Positions 25,081-34,511 of a DNA stretch of 64,000 bases are shown in pieces. The notes under the pieces were generated by a model that ran no database searches, had not been told where the DNA came from, and saw only the letters and a list, made by a program, of their open reading frames with translations. Each line of letters starts with the position of its first letter. Within the stretch, counting starts at the first letter, position 1. The DNA is from Oscillatoria sp. FACHB-1407 (GTDB taxonomy: Bacteria; Cyanobacteriota; Cyanobacteriia; Elainellales; Elainellaceae): assembly GCF_014697545.1 (NCBI RefSeq), contig NZ_JACJSA010000010.1:186001-250000 (forward strand), given 5' to 3'. The position numbers were made by a program, and so were the translations under genes.

Positions 25081-26070
25081 ATGCGAATTGCAGATGATAT
25101 TACAGGATTAATCGGCAGAACGCCCCTGGTGCGGTTAAATCGAATTCCCCAGGCGGAAGGGGCTGTGGCGCAAGTTGTCGCCAAACTAGAGGGCATGAAT
25201 CCTGCCGCTTCGGTCAAAGATCGAATTGGGGTCAGCATGGTGCAGGTTGCAGAAGATGCTGGGTTAATCTCTCCCGGTAAAACGATTTTGGTTGAACCAA
25301 CCTCTGGCAACACAGGTATCGCTCTAGCCATGGTTGCCGCAGCAAAGGGGTACCAACTGATTTTGACGATGCCTGAAACCATGAGCTTAGAGCGGCGAGC
25401 CATGTTGAAGGCATATGGGGCACAGCTAGAGCTGACACCCGGTTCTCAGGGTATGAAAGGTGCATTGGCAAGAGCGACCGAAATTGTGAATGAGTTGCCC
25501 AATGCCTACATGTTGCAGCAGTTTGCTAATCCGGCCAACCCTAAAATTCACCGCGAAACCACTGCGGAAGAACTGTGGGAAGACACGGATGGTCAGATTG
25601 ATATTCTGATCTCTGGAGTTGGCACGGGTGGCACGATTACGGGCATTGCAGAGATGCTGAAACAGCGGAAACCCGATTTCAAGGCGATCGCCGTTGAACC
25701 CAAAGAAAGCCCCGTGCTATCGGGTGGTGCCCCCGGTCCTCACAAGATTCAGGGCATCGGTGCGGGTTTTGTTCCCCAGGTTTTGAGAACTGACCTGATT
25801 GATGAGGTGATCCAGGTGAGCAGTGAGGAGGCGATCGCCTATAGCCGTCGTCTGGCACGCGAAGAAGGCTTGCTATCAGGGATTTCGGCAGGCGCGGCAT
25901 TGTTTGCTGCGATCGAAGTCGCAAAACGTCCCGAAAATGCTGGTAAGTTGGTCGTCTTTGTACAACCCAGCTTTGGCGAACGCTACCTCAGCACAGTGCT
26001 ATTCCAGGATTTGCCAGCCGTGGAAGTTGCTCATTTTAACGGCGATCGCGTCGCTGCAACCGTCAATTGA
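25081..26070 (+). CDS. cysK: cysteine synthase A (O-acetylserine sulfhydrylase)
   Basis: A 329-residue fold-type II PLP enzyme. The Schiff-base lysine is K46 in [24 protein letters not shown] binds substrate, [13 protein letters not shown] holds the PLP phosphate, and a Ser/Gly loop (SAGAALFAA) lies near the C-terminus. It condenses O-acetylserine with sulfide to give cysteine. The length and motifs match CysK rather than CysM or cystathionine beta-synthase, which has extra domains. The start is fixed by an AAGGAG 8 bp upstream. It converges on a threonine dehydratase gene, with only 17 bp between stop codons. Confidence 0.93.
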   Translation: MRIADDITGLIGRTPLVRLNRIPQAEGAVAQVVAKLEGMNPAASVKDRIGVSMVQVAEDAGLISPGKTILVEPTSGNTGIALAMVAAAKGYQLILTMPETMSLERRAMLKAYGAQLELTPGSQGMKGALARATEIVNELPNAYMLQQFANPANPKIHRETTAEELWEDTDGQIDILISGVGTGGTITGIAEMLKQRKPDFKAIAVEPKESPVLSGGAPGPHKIQGIGAGFVPQVLRTDLIDEVIQVSSEEAIAYSRRLAREEGLLSGISAGAALFAAIEVAKRPENAGKLVVFVQPSFGERYLSTVLFQDLPAVEVAHFNGDRVAATVN

Positions 26071-26087
26071 TGCCCTCCTCCGGTCAA

Positions 26088-27074
26088 TCAAACAAAAAAT
26101 TGGCTTAATCTCCGCAAATCCACATTCCCCCCGGTAATCACAATCCCAACACGAGAACCTGGGGGAGGGGTAACAATTTTCTCTAACAAAGCGGTGGTTG
26201 CCAATGCTCCGGTGGGTTCCACGACGAGCTTGAGGCGTTCCCACAGGAAAGCCATTGTTCGTAGCAAAGCCTCATCCGAGACAGTCACAATGTCATCGAC
26301 GTAATGCAATACCAGCGGAAACGTGAGCTTCCCTAACGACGGAGTTCTAGCTCCATCGGCGATCGTCTCTGGATTATGGATAGTGTGTAGGGTTTTCGTG
26401 TGGAACGACTGCGCTGCATCATCTGCTGCCGCAGGTTCTACTCCAATGATCTGGCAATTGGGAGAGAGGGTACGGGTGGCGATCGCACACCCCGACAGCA
26501 ACCCCCCTCCACCACAGCAAACAAAGAGAAAATCGAGTTCTCCCACTTCATCAATCAGCTCTTTTGCCGTGGTGCCCTGTCCAGCAACCACATGGGGGTG
26601 GTCATAAGGGGGAATGATGGTCAAGCCTCGTTCCTGGGAAAGTTGTTGACACAGTTCTTCTCGCCTTGACTCCGCCCGGTCATACAAAATCACGTCTGCG
26701 CCATAGCCTCGCGTTGCTTCCTGCTTGACCAAAGGAGCATCCCGTGGCATGACGATGGTAGTGGGAATGCCTAACACCTGACCAGCCAACGCGATTCCCT
26801 GAGCATGGTTGCCAGAGGAATAGGTGATCACCCCCTGTTGTTTTTGCTCCGGTGTGAGTTGAGAAAGCGCATTGTAAGCTCCCCGAAACTTAAACGATCC
26901 AGTCCGTTGAAAGTTTTCGCATTTAAAGAAAACCTGACACTGGGTGCGATCGCTCACAGTGCGAGAGGTCATCACAGGCGTACGATTTGCCACACCTGAC
27001 AGGCGATTAGCAGCGGCAGCAACATCTGCGTAACTAACAGAATGGGCAATTTCGGGGGGTAGAGTGCTCGTCAT
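26088..27074 (-). CDS. threonine/serine dehydratase-like PLP enzyme
   Basis: A 328-residue fold-type II PLP enzyme of the threonine/serine dehydratase-serine racemase group. The PLP lysine is K62 in TGSFKFRGA, the phosphate loop is CCGGGGLLSGCA, and SSGNHAQGIALA binds the substrate. There is no C-terminal ACT regulatory domain, so it is not the full-length biosynthetic IlvA; a catabolic deaminase or racemase activity is more likely. The open frame starts at 27188, but the first 38 codons do not align; ATG 27074 leads into the family start. It lies tail to tail with cysK, which is in the same fold superfamily but not a close duplicate. Confidence 0.85.
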   Translation of the reverse strand: MTSTLPPEIAHSVSYADVAAAANRLSGVANRTPVMTSRTVSDRTQCQVFFKCENFQRTGSFKFRGAYNALSQLTPEQKQQGVITYSSGNHAQGIALAGQVLGIPTTIVMPRDAPLVKQEATRGYGADVILYDRAESRREELCQQLSQERGLTIIPPYDHPHVVAGQGTTAKELIDEVGELDFLFVCCGGGGLLSGCAIATRTLSPNCQIIGVEPAAADDAAQSFHTKTLHTIHNPETIADGARTPSLGKLTFPLVLHYVDDIVTVSDEALLRTMAFLWERLKLVVEPTGALATTALLEKIVTPPPGSRVGIVITGGNVDLRRLSQFFV

Positions 27075-27264
27075 GGGAGTGGAGAATAGGAGTGGAGGTA
27101 ACAGGTAAAAATAGTAATGGTTGAGGATTCGGGTAGATTCAGGATTTTGTGTAAAGACAGGCTTTGCCTTCGCTCTACCCCCACCCACAATTAAAGTGCG
27201 GAGTAGTCACATAAAGTCTGCTAAAGCAAACTAGGAGAGGGTTTTAGTTCATTTCAATAGACTT

Positions 27265-27370
27265 CATAGCTTTGGTCAAAAAGCTTAAGGCAAAGGCAAT
27301 GGCTCAAACCCGGATGCTGGGAAAGCTTCCTGGCTTGCCTCCGCCCGATTGAATGTGGCTATGGCTACAT
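27265..27370 (+). mobile_element. family A MITE-like element
   Basis: About 106 bp from CATAGCTTTGGTC to GGCTATGGCTACATA. The body (AAGGCAAAGGCAATGGCTCA, GATGCTGGGAAAGCTTCCTG) is nearly identical to the copies at 34220-34324 (reversed) and 42438-42536. It lies 190 bp upstream of the dehydratase start. The ends are slightly decayed. Confidence 0.7.
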
Positions 27371-27466
27371 AAACCAGACCACTTTGAGAATGCTCAACAA
27401 GAAACCGAGGATCTAAACCACTGACTACTAACCATTAACTATTGACTATATAACTAGAGCCTGACG

Positions 27467-27606
27467 AATGAATTCGCGGCTATCAGAGCTAAGTCCGCCG
27501 ACGCAGACTCCGGAAGATGCAGGTTTTGACGAACCGGCACAAGGTTGGTTTTGTTCCAATAGTGGCGGTTTTAACTGCCTAAATCCTTATCCCAAATTTA
27601 CGTTGA
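27467..27606 (-). repeat. family B repeat, copy 2
   Basis: The reverse complement of this 140-bp stretch aligns with 22230-22383 and 30529-30675. Conserved blocks are GAATGAATTCGCGGCTA at its left end and AAATCCTTATCCCAAATTTA at its right end. No coding content. Confidence 0.7.
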
Positions 27607-27607
27607 C

Positions 27608-27813
27608 GATTAACCATTGACTATTGACTACTGACCACTGATTACTGACTATTGACTATTGACTATTGACCACTGACCACTGACTATTGACCACTGACCA
27701 CTGACTATTGACTATTGACTACTGACCACTGACCACTGACCACTGACTATTGACTATTGACCACTGACTATTGACCACTGACCACTGACTACTGACCACT
27801 GACCACTGACCAC
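27608..27813 (+). repeat. heptanucleotide tandem repeat (STRR type)
   Basis: About 29 consecutive 7-base units of the form GACTATT, GACCACT or GACTACT, without spacers. This matches the short tandemly repeated repetitive sequences known from filamentous cyanobacteria. Units vary at two or three positions only. It follows repeat B copy 2 directly, and no gene lies between 27074 and 27892. Confidence 0.9.
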
Positions 27814-27891
27814 CTTCCGCTACAAATGTAGCTTACGTTAGAGGTTAACTTCATTTCAGAGATCTACTGTGGGGGTCGTCAACCCAACCCC

Positions 27892-28086
27892 ATGAGAACC
27901 ATGCTCAATAATCCCGTCATCAAAGGTTTATTTGTATTTCTAGCCATATTGTTTGTCATTGCCCCATTCGCAGGGCTAGTGCCACTGATGCTGTTGTTGC
28001 TGTTTGCTGGGGTATTTTACGCGATCGCTTCTATTTTTAATGTTCCTACGCACGACGAAGAATCAGAACCACACTCCAACCCCTAA
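27892..28086 (+). CDS. small hypothetical membrane protein
   Basis: A 64-residue protein with two closely spaced hydrophobic segments (GLFVFLAILFVIAPFAGL and VPLMLLLLFAGVFYAIASI) and an acidic, His-containing C-terminal tail (THDEESEPHSNP). It is a typical two-helix hairpin with both ends on the same side. A second Met at codon 4 is an alternative start. It has no recognisable family. It stands alone between a tandem repeat array and a double-hairpin repeat. Confidence 0.55.
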   Translation: MRTMLNNPVIKGLFVFLAILFVIAPFAGLVPLMLLLLFAGVFYAIASIFNVPTHDEESEPHSNP

Positions 28087-28141
28087 CCAAAGCTCTCGTC
28101 CTACACTAAGTACAACTCGTCGTAAATAGGGGTGGGAATTT

Positions 28142-28192
28142 GGGGTGCAGGGGTGGAACCCCTGGCTAGGGGCGCAGCCCCCACACCCCCTT
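28142..28192. repeat. family E double-hairpin repeat, copy 1
   Basis: Two adjacent hairpins (GGGGTGGAACCCC at 28150-28162 and GGGGCGCAGCCCC at 28169-28181) sit inside an outer inverted pair (GGGGTG / CACCCC). The same design appears at 42633-42663, 49435-49480 and 50786-50834. It lies between two convergent genes and could end transcription from either side; TTGTTTTATTT follows. Confidence 0.7.
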
Positions 28193-28227
28193 GTTTTATT
28201 TCCGAACCCTATCTGTAAATAGCAGTA

Positions 28228-29931
28228 CTAAGCGGATGGCATCGGAGACGACTCACGATGAAGCGGTAGAGTCACTGTAAAGGTTGTCCCGATCCCTTCT
28301 TGGCTCGTAAAGGTGATATGTCCTTGATGGTGCAGGACACACTCCCGCACGATCGCCAACCCTAACCCTGTCCCTCGAATCGTGCTAACGTTGCTGGCAC
28401 GATGAAACAACTCAAACAGCCGTGGCTGGTCATCTGGAGGAATGCCAATTCCCTCATCCTGAATCACAAAGGTTGCATTGTACTCATCACACCGCAAATT
28501 AAACGTCACCTTACTTTTTAGCGGCGAGTATTTGATGGCGTTGGAGAGCAAATTGGTTAAAATCGAACGCAGCAGTTTGGGATCAACCTCTGCCTCGGTG
28601 CAGTCTCCCTCAATCGTAAAGGCGATCGCATAATTACTACCCACTCCCATTTGCATCTCTTCGACAATCTCATAGCAAAACTGCTTGAGATCAAGCGCAA
28701 TAGGGTTAAACTCCAGTCGTCCTGCCTCAGCGGTGCCAATCGTCAAAACATCCTCTAACAATTGAGTCATGTTTTGCACCGCCATCTGGCTCCGCTGAAA
28801 ATACTCTCGTTTCTTAGATTCACTCACAACATCGTGATAGCGTTCCAACAACTCCAGCGATGTCCGAATCACCGTCAACGGGGTGCGTAGCTCGTGAGAC
28901 ACCATAGAGACAAAGCGAGATTTCAACTCATTTAATTCTCGCTCCTCCTGAAGTGCCAGTTGCATCTCGTACTCTGCCTGTTTGCCCTGACGAATCATGT
29001 GTTCGCGAGTGCGGATGCTATCTACCATCGTTTCAAATACTTGAGCCAACGTATGCATCTCATCGGGGAAAGGAGTTTTCGTCAACGACGACAAGTCCAA
29101 ACTATAAGCTCCATCTCCAATGCGTTCGGCAGATTCCGTTAACTCAGTCAGCTGCCGTGTCAGGATTCCAGACAAAAGGTAGATCAAGATAAACAGAACT
29201 GCATAAGCAATGGCGAATGAAATAAGCACGAGGCTACGAATCTCAGCCTGCACTTGACGTACATAATCTGCTTGAATATCTAATCCCAAAATGGCTACGA
29301 TTTCGCCGCGATCGTTCTTCAAAGGCGCAAATGCTGATAGCCACGTACCCCATTGATCAGTGTAAATTTTAGGCGTTTCGACAATCCCCCCCGTCCGTAA
29401 GACTTGCCGAGTGACTGGGCTAGGAACATCTGCCTGCAAAAAGCGAGCCGCTTTAGAAGGGTCATACACTGACCACAAATCGACTAAATAAACAATTTCT
29501 AATTGATCCGGCTTAACGGCAGGTTCTCCAATTCGGCGGTTTTCACTGGCTGGACCTACCGCATAGGAGTAAAGCCAAACTCGCGGTTCAACCGAATGAA
29601 CGGTTTGAAACCAGCGCAACTGGTTGTTATACCGATAGTCACTAGAAAAACCAGCCGCACTGCGTTCACCCTCTGCATAGAGGGTCATCAATTCTTCAAC
29701 ATCCACCCCAGCCGCTGCACCAGCCAACGTTGTTCTCATATCGGCTTTGAGCCGCGCCATGGTTTTGGTGGTTGCAAAAGTATAAAACCAATAGAAAGCA
29801 CCCGCAAAAACAACACTAAATACAATACTAAAACCGATTAGTAACTTGGTTCTTAAGCTAATAGGTTGACTGTATTTTTTGCGCTGCTTTGAGGCTACTG
29901 GTCGCTCTACTGGGCTTGGGGGCTGCTGCAA
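28228..29931 (-). CDS. membrane sensor histidine kinase with extracytoplasmic sensor and HAMP
   Basis: A 567-residue kinase. A basic N-terminal tail leads to a first membrane helix (LLIGFSIVFSVVFAGAFYWF, about 31-51), an extracytoplasmic dCache/PAS-like sensor (about 55-235) and a second helix (SFAIAYAVLFILIYLLSG). A HAMP domain, a coiled coil and the kinase core follow. The phosphoacceptor is H346 in VSMVSHELRTPLT. The ATP domain shows LLSNAIKYSP, IQDEGIGIP and GTGLGLAIVREC. It senses an unknown external signal and phosphorylates an unknown regulator, since no response regulator is adjacent. The long spacer upstream (29932-31564) contains its promoter. Confidence 0.9.
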   Translation of the reverse strand: MQQPPSPVERPVASKQRKKYSQPISLRTKLLIGFSIVFSVVFAGAFYWFYTFATTKTMARLKADMRTTLAGAAAGVDVEELMTLYAEGERSAAGFSSDYRYNNQLRWFQTVHSVEPRVWLYSYAVGPASENRRIGEPAVKPDQLEIVYLVDLWSVYDPSKAARFLQADVPSPVTRQVLRTGGIVETPKIYTDQWGTWLSAFAPLKNDRGEIVAILGLDIQADYVRQVQAEIRSLVLISFAIAYAVLFILIYLLSGILTRQLTELTESAERIGDGAYSLDLSSLTKTPFPDEMHTLAQVFETMVDSIRTREHMIRQGKQAEYEMQLALQEERELNELKSRFVSMVSHELRTPLTVIRTSLELLERYHDVVSESKKREYFQRSQMAVQNMTQLLEDVLTIGTAEAGRLEFNPIALDLKQFCYEIVEEMQMGVGSNYAIAFTIEGDCTEAEVDPKLLRSILTNLLSNAIKYSPLKSKVTFNLRCDEYNATFVIQDEGIGIPPDDQPRLFELFHRASNVSTIRGTGLGLAIVRECVLHHQGHITFTSQEGIGTTFTVTLPLHRESSPMPSA

Positions 29932-30528
29932 TTTGACCTCATCAAAGGCGTAAAAAAGTATTGAAGTATCGCTGCCAAGGGATAGTCTACTTGCATCTTA
30001 AACGAAAGCCACTGCTTCTATCAGCGCAATGCAAAGCAGCTACCCAACCGGGTAATCGCCCATTAAGAAGGTGACTCAGCATCACTCCTACTGTTCCCTA
30101 CTGTTCTCTTCAGCTAAAACCGAGAACATCCTGATACTTTTATAACAACAGCAAGATTGCTTGGGGCAGGGTGTGAAGCTGGAAGCTTTGATAGGGAGAG
30201 CTTTTACACCCTTTTCTAAAATCTCTTATGTGGATTACAAACAGGCATAACCCGTCTAAGCACAAAGTAGTGCAAAGCTGAGCTTGGCACCAGTCTATAC
30301 ACCATGCTTTTGTGAGATAAGGAGCTTAAACCCCTTGCTCGCCATACCTGCAACGATGACCGTCCAAATTAAGCCTGTACACTAATTTTTGTTGCACAAG
30401 CAAAATGAGAATGCTTGAAAGAGGGTAGAACAGGGCTTTGCTCCTAGCTGAGGGTGACGCTGCACCCCTGAGCATCTAATCAATTTCTGTACTGCAATTA
30501 TTTCTTTGAAAATCTGAGTTCGGGATTG

Positions 30529-30675
30529 AGTTCGGGATAAGGATCTTGGCGATTAAAACCGCAGCTACAAGAACAAAACCGACCTGCGTCAGTTCAGCAA
30601 ACCTTGATTTTTCGTAGTCTGCGCAGGCGGACTTAGCTCCTATAGCCGCGAATTGATTCTCCAGGTGTTTAACCC
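30529..30675 (+). repeat. family B repeat, copy 3
   Basis: Begins GTTCGGGATAAGGATC and shares AAAACCGACCTGCGTCAGTT, AAACCTTGATTTTTCG and AGCCGCGAATTGATTC with copy 1. It ends about 20 bp before a family A element, an A-B pairing also seen near 21 kb, 22 kb and 27 kb. Confidence 0.7.
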
Positions 30676-30693
30676 GAATTGACGTTTTGAAGG

Positions 30694-30796
30694 TATAGCT
30701 TTGGTCAGCCAGTTTAGGACAAAGGCAATGGGTCAAACACTGATTCTGGGGAGCTTTCCGACTCGCTTCCGCCTCGTGAATGTGACTACGGCTATA
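30694..30796 (+). mobile_element. family A MITE-like element
   Basis: A 103-bp element with intact ends TATAGCTTTGGTC and GACTACGGCTATA, which are imperfect inverted copies. The body (GACAAAGGCAATGGGTCAAAC) matches the other copies. A TATA tetramer at both borders would fit TA-target insertion, as in IS630/mariner-type MITEs. Confidence 0.7.
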
Positions 30797-31564
30797 TCAG
30801 GCAACCACACAACACGCTGTAATACGGGGCTATTAACGGTTGTGGGCAGCAGAATCAAAAACCTAATACCTAGATGCTCTACGGCATGGAGTGTTTATAA
30901 AACTCAATCTATCGCAACAAACTGGGTAAACCAGTTGGGGCATAACAATAGATTGACGCTAGGCACAATATTGAACATCCATCTCTAACATTTATAGGGG
31001 TTATGCTATGCAAACCCGTCTCACCCATTCCACCAACACCTGTCTTGTTAAGGGTAGTTAATTACAATCTGAATAAATCGCTGGATCGCAAGGTGGATTT
31101 TTACTTTGAAAGTCAACCAATACCTTTGAATTGATTGAGGTATTCATTAAAGAGGTCAGAAGCAGGACGATTGCAAGAATAATTTCCATAACTCTATGGG
31201 AGATTTAAGGTAACTGCACCTGCCTAACATCATGTCTGATAGTGACTCCATTCGCGATCCGAGCATTTAACTATTCTTTTTATGATGAATGTATGAGCCT
31301 CGTAAATTTACGGGATCTTAAGGTTGTTTTTTAAATGCGTAAGAATTGTGTCGAGACTTTAGGATGCATGAATAGCAAGGAGCAGAGCCTGGAGACACTG
31401 GGTTTAACTCGGCATCTGCTAGCTTCAGACAAGACCTCTTGTTACAAGTTTTGTATTCTTCCATAAAGCAATTTTTAAGGTTACACACTGCGGTAAGCTT
31501 GAATGAGTGGCTAATCGCCTGTTGGTTTAACATCTCACCGTATTTCTAAATATCGCTTCACAAA

Positions 31565-32524
31565 ATGGTTGCAAGTCTCCCTCGCACGATTCGGATTGGT
31601 TCCCGCAAAAGTCAACTGGCCCTGGTTCAAACACATTGGGTGCAGGAGCAGTTGCAAAAGGCATTTCCCAATCGGGTATTTGATGTCCACACCATGAGCA
31701 CGCATGGTGACAAGATTTTAGACGTGGCACTTGCCAAGATTGGTGACAAGGGGCTGTTCACCAAAGAGTTAGAAATTGGCATGACCAATGGCGATATTGA
31801 TTTTGCAGTTCACTCGCTCAAAGATCTGCCAACTCGCTTGCCCGAAGGGTTGGTTTTGGGTTGCGTGACTGAGCGCGAAAATCCAGCCGATGCTCTGGTG
31901 GTTCATGCCAAGCATCAAGATAAACAGCTTGATACCCTCCCAGAGGGAGCCGTGATTGGAACTTCTTCGCTGCGGCGATTGGCTCAACTGCGTCACTATT
32001 ATCCTCACTTGACCTTTAAAGATGTGCGGGGCAACCTCAATACCCGACTTCAGAAGTTGGATGCGGGGGAATATGATGCTCTGATTTTGGCGTTTGCTGG
32101 ATTGCATCGGTTAGGGATGGGCGATCGCATTCACCAGGTGATTCCACCAGAGGTGTCACTGCACGCGGTTGGTCAGGGTGCGTTAGGGATTGAATGTCGC
32201 GCTGATGATACCGAAATCTTGACCCTGCTGAAGGAACTGGAGCATTTGCCCACAGCGCAACGGTGCTACGCTGAGCGGTCTTTCTTGCGCGAGTTGGAGG
32301 GGGGCTGTCAGGTGCCAATTGGAGTCAACACCGAGTTAGACGGAGATAATCTGACTTTGACAGGTTTGGTTGCCAGCTTAGATGGACAACGGTTGATCAA
32401 AGACAGTGTGACTGGCGCAGCGGATCAAGCCGAGCAACTTGGTATTGATCTGGCAAATCGACTGAAGCAACAGGGCGCACAGGAAATTTTGGATGAAATT
32501 TTTGCCACGATTCAGCGGAGCTAA
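31565..32524 (+). CDS. hemC: porphobilinogen deaminase (hydroxymethylbilane synthase)
   Basis: A 319-residue enzyme that links four porphobilinogen units into hydroxymethylbilane, the linear precursor of haem, chlorophyll and bilins. The dipyrromethane cofactor cysteine is C248 in [11 protein letters not shown]. Other signatures are [15 protein letters not shown] at the start, [22 protein letters not shown] and [12 protein letters not shown]. The length is normal. The gene is monocistronic, with a hairpin terminator 34 bp after the stop. ATG 31565 is the first in-frame start before the conserved IRIGSR strand. Confidence 0.95.
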   Translation: MVASLPRTIRIGSRKSQLALVQTHWVQEQLQKAFPNRVFDVHTMSTHGDKILDVALAKIGDKGLFTKELEIGMTNGDIDFAVHSLKDLPTRLPEGLVLGCVTERENPADALVVHAKHQDKQLDTLPEGAVIGTSSLRRLAQLRHYYPHLTFKDVRGNLNTRLQKLDAGEYDALILAFAGLHRLGMGDRIHQVIPPEVSLHAVGQGALGIECRADDTEILTLLKELEHLPTAQRCYAERSFLRELEGGCQVPIGVNTELDGDNLTLTGLVASLDGQRLIKDSVTGAADQAEQLGIDLANRLKQQGAQEILDEIFATIQRS

Positions 32525-32557
32525 TCGCTGAGCGAGTGACATCCATTCATCTTTGTA

Positions 32558-32590
32558 GGGGGTTTGGCAGTGCTGAACCCCTTATTTTGA
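32558..32590 (+). terminator. terminator after hemC
   Basis: GGGGTT and AACCCC pair around an 11-nt loop and are followed by TTATTTTGATTT. The position, 34 bp after the hemC stop, fits an intrinsic terminator. The hairpin resembles the GGGTTTGGCAATGCCAAACCC palindromes at 34380 and 42557. Confidence 0.6.
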
Positions 32591-32685
32591 TTTGAGTTAC
32601 GAAAAGGTTACAAAAAGTTGATAGGGTTTTAGATAGCTGAGCGATCGCTACAGTCAACACCACCAATTTGGGGATTTAGACAGCA

Positions 32686-34110
32686 ATGCGAATTTTGTTT
32701 GTTGCAGCAGAAGCGGCTCCTGTGGCGAAGGTTGGAGGCATGGGAGATGTCGTCGGTGCGTTACCCAAAGTCTTAAGAAGCATGGGGCACGATGTCCGCA
32801 TCTTTTTGCCTTACTACGGGTTTATGCCCGACAAGGTTGATATCCCCAAAGAGCCCGTTTGGTATGGCTCAGCCATGTTTCAAAATTTCCAGGTCTATCA
32901 AACCACGTTGCCTGGGTCAGATGTGCCGCTCTATCTCTTCCAACATCCAGCGTTCAACGCTCGCCGCATTTACTCTGGCGAAGATGAGGATTGGCGGTTC
33001 ACACTGTTTGCCAATGGAGCAGCCGAGTTTTGTTGGAATTATTGGAAGCCAGAAGTTGTCCACTGTCACGATTGGCATACGGGCATGATTCCGGTGTGGA
33101 TGCACCAATCGCCCGACATCACCTCTGTCTTCACAATTCACAACCTGGCATACCAGGGTCCGTGGCGTTGGAAGTTGGAGCAGATGACGTGGTGTCCCTG
33201 GTACATGCAGGGGCATAACACGATGGCAGCGGCAGTACAGTTTGCTGACATGGTGACCACAGTCTCACCGACCTATGCTCAACAGATTCAGACAGCAGAA
33301 TATGGGGAAACTATTGAGGGGCTGTTGTCCTTCATCAGTGGCAAGTTGAGGGGCATTCTCAATGGCATTGATATGGATTTGTTCGACCCAACTGCCGATA
33401 AACAAATTGCCCAACCCTTCACGATCGAGACAATTGACAAACGAGCCGCTAACAAGATTGCGCTGCAAGAGGAAGTGGGCTTGGAAGTCAACTCGAAAGC
33501 CTTTTTGTTGGGGATGGTGTCACGTCTGGTCGAGCAAAAGGGCTTGGATCTGATCTTGCAGATTCTCGATCGCTTCATGTCTTACAGTGATGCTCAATTT
33601 GTCGTGCTAGGGTCAGGCGATCGCTACTATGAAACTCAACTCTGGCAACTCTCGTCTCGCTTTCCCGGTCGCATTGCAGCCTATTTCTTGCAGAGTGATG
33701 GGTTAGCCCGTCGTATCTATGCCGGATGTGATGCATTTCTTATGCCGTCACGCTTTGAGCCGTGTGGCATCAGTCAAATGTTGTCGATGCGATATGGCTG
33801 CATCCCGATTGTGCGCCGGACGGGAGGATTGGTCGATACGGTGCAGCACCATGATCCCGCTACGGGCACAGGCACGGGCTACTGTTTCGATCGCTATGAG
33901 CCACTGGATCTCTACACCGGAATTGTTAGAGCGTGGGAAGGCTTCCACTACAAGCCTGAATGGCAGGCACTGCAAAAACGAGGCATGGCAACCGACTTTG
34001 GCTGGCACAACTCCGCCAAAGAGTATGTCAAGGTCTATCACCACATTTTGGGACTGCCGGAGGAAGAACCTGAGACGCCTGAGAGTGAACCTGAGTTGGT
34101 GAGTTCTTAA
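32686..34110 (+). CDS. glgA: glycogen synthase (ADP-glucose)
   Basis: A 474-residue GT5 glycosyltransferase that extends alpha-1,4-glucan from ADP-glucose. The ADP-glucose lysine is in KVGGMGDVVGALP (from residue 15); VHCHDWHTGMIP and FTIHNLAYQG are N-domain signatures; the C-domain shows MPSRFEPCGISQM and RRTGGLVDTV. The length matches the shorter cyanobacterial GlgA isoform. The acidic C-terminal tail (EEEPETPESEPE) is a strain-specific extension. It is transcribed alone, and its 3' flank is filled by repeats. Confidence 0.93.
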   Translation: MRILFVAAEAAPVAKVGGMGDVVGALPKVLRSMGHDVRIFLPYYGFMPDKVDIPKEPVWYGSAMFQNFQVYQTTLPGSDVPLYLFQHPAFNARRIYSGEDEDWRFTLFANGAAEFCWNYWKPEVVHCHDWHTGMIPVWMHQSPDITSVFTIHNLAYQGPWRWKLEQMTWCPWYMQGHNTMAAAVQFADMVTTVSPTYAQQIQTAEYGETIEGLLSFISGKLRGILNGIDMDLFDPTADKQIAQPFTIETIDKRAANKIALQEEVGLEVNSKAFLLGMVSRLVEQKGLDLILQILDRFMSYSDAQFVVLGSGDRYYETQLWQLSSRFPGRIAAYFLQSDGLARRIYAGCDAFLMPSRFEPCGISQMLSMRYGCIPIVRRTGGLVDTVQHHDPATGTGTGYCFDRYEPLDLYTGIVRAWEGFHYKPEWQALQKRGMATDFGWHNSAKEYVKVYHHILGLPEEEPETPESEPELVSS

Positions 34111-34118
34111 ACCTAAGT

Positions 34119-34190
34119 GAATGGTCAGTAGTAAATGGTCAATAGTCAGTAGCCAGTAGTTAATAGTTGATGGTCAATAGTTGATGGTTC
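34119..34190 (+). repeat. short heptanucleotide repeat tract, reverse sense
   Basis: About ten units of the type AATGGTC, AGTAGTC or AATAGTC directly follow the glgA stop. They are the complement-type of the GACTATT units at 27608-27813, so the same STRR family is present in both orientations. Confidence 0.75.
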
Positions 34191-34219
34191 ATGCTCTCGC
34201 GTTCGACCCATTGACGTGA

Positions 34220-34324
34220 TATAGCCGTAGCCACATTTGATGGGGCGGAGGCGAGTCAGGAAGCTTTCCCAGTGCCAGGGTTTGAGCCATTGTCTTTGCC
34301 TTAAGTTTTCTGACCAAAGCTATA
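34220..34324 (-). mobile_element. family A MITE-like element
   Basis: A 105-bp full-length copy, with TATAGCCGTAGCCACATT at one end and CTGACCAAAGCTATA at the other. It is the best-preserved uninterrupted copy and was used here to define the family. It lies between a heptamer tract and a family H element. Confidence 0.75.
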
Positions 34325-34337
34325 TACAGCTTTTCTG

Positions 34338-34439
34338 ATACCGACTTAAACGGGTCTTTAGACAAATCAAGGTTTAGGAGGGGTTTGGCAATGCCAAACC
34401 CGTACAGGGTTCCGTCGCGGTTTCAATTCAAATTGGTAT
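34338..34439 (+). repeat. family H palindromic element, copy 3 (short core)
   Basis: A 102-bp element with ends ATACCGACTTAAAC and CAATTCAAATTGGTAT. The core palindrome is GGGTTTGGCAATGCCAAACCC, different from the cores of copies 1 and 2. A decayed relative of this core occurs at 42553-42590 without the ATACC ends. Confidence 0.65.
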
Positions 34440-34511
34440 GAAAACCCTATAAACTCTGCATTCTTCAGGGGAAGGGAGAAGAGTGAGGGCGAGAAAAGCA
34501 TACATCGTGTC

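Larger units (their letters stand above)
29932..31564. other. 1.6-kb spacer with repeats and no clear gene
   Basis: This is the longest gene-free stretch in the window. It contains a GGGTGT..ACACCC hairpin (30169-30211) followed by TTTTCT, a family B copy (30529-30675), a family A copy (30694-30796) and a CGTAAATTTACG palindrome near 31296. Short frames such as the one at 31318-31533 (minus) lack codon structure and a ribosome-binding site. I see no tRNA or known ncRNA fold. Confidence 0.5.

Noticed and set aside
27608-27813. Possible CRISPR array.
   Set aside because: The units are 7 bp, contiguous and without unique spacers. There are no cas genes; it is an STRR.
31318-31533. Minus-strand 71-codon frame in the 1.6-kb spacer.
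   Set aside because: Composition is not protein-like, and no promoter or ribosome-binding site is seen.
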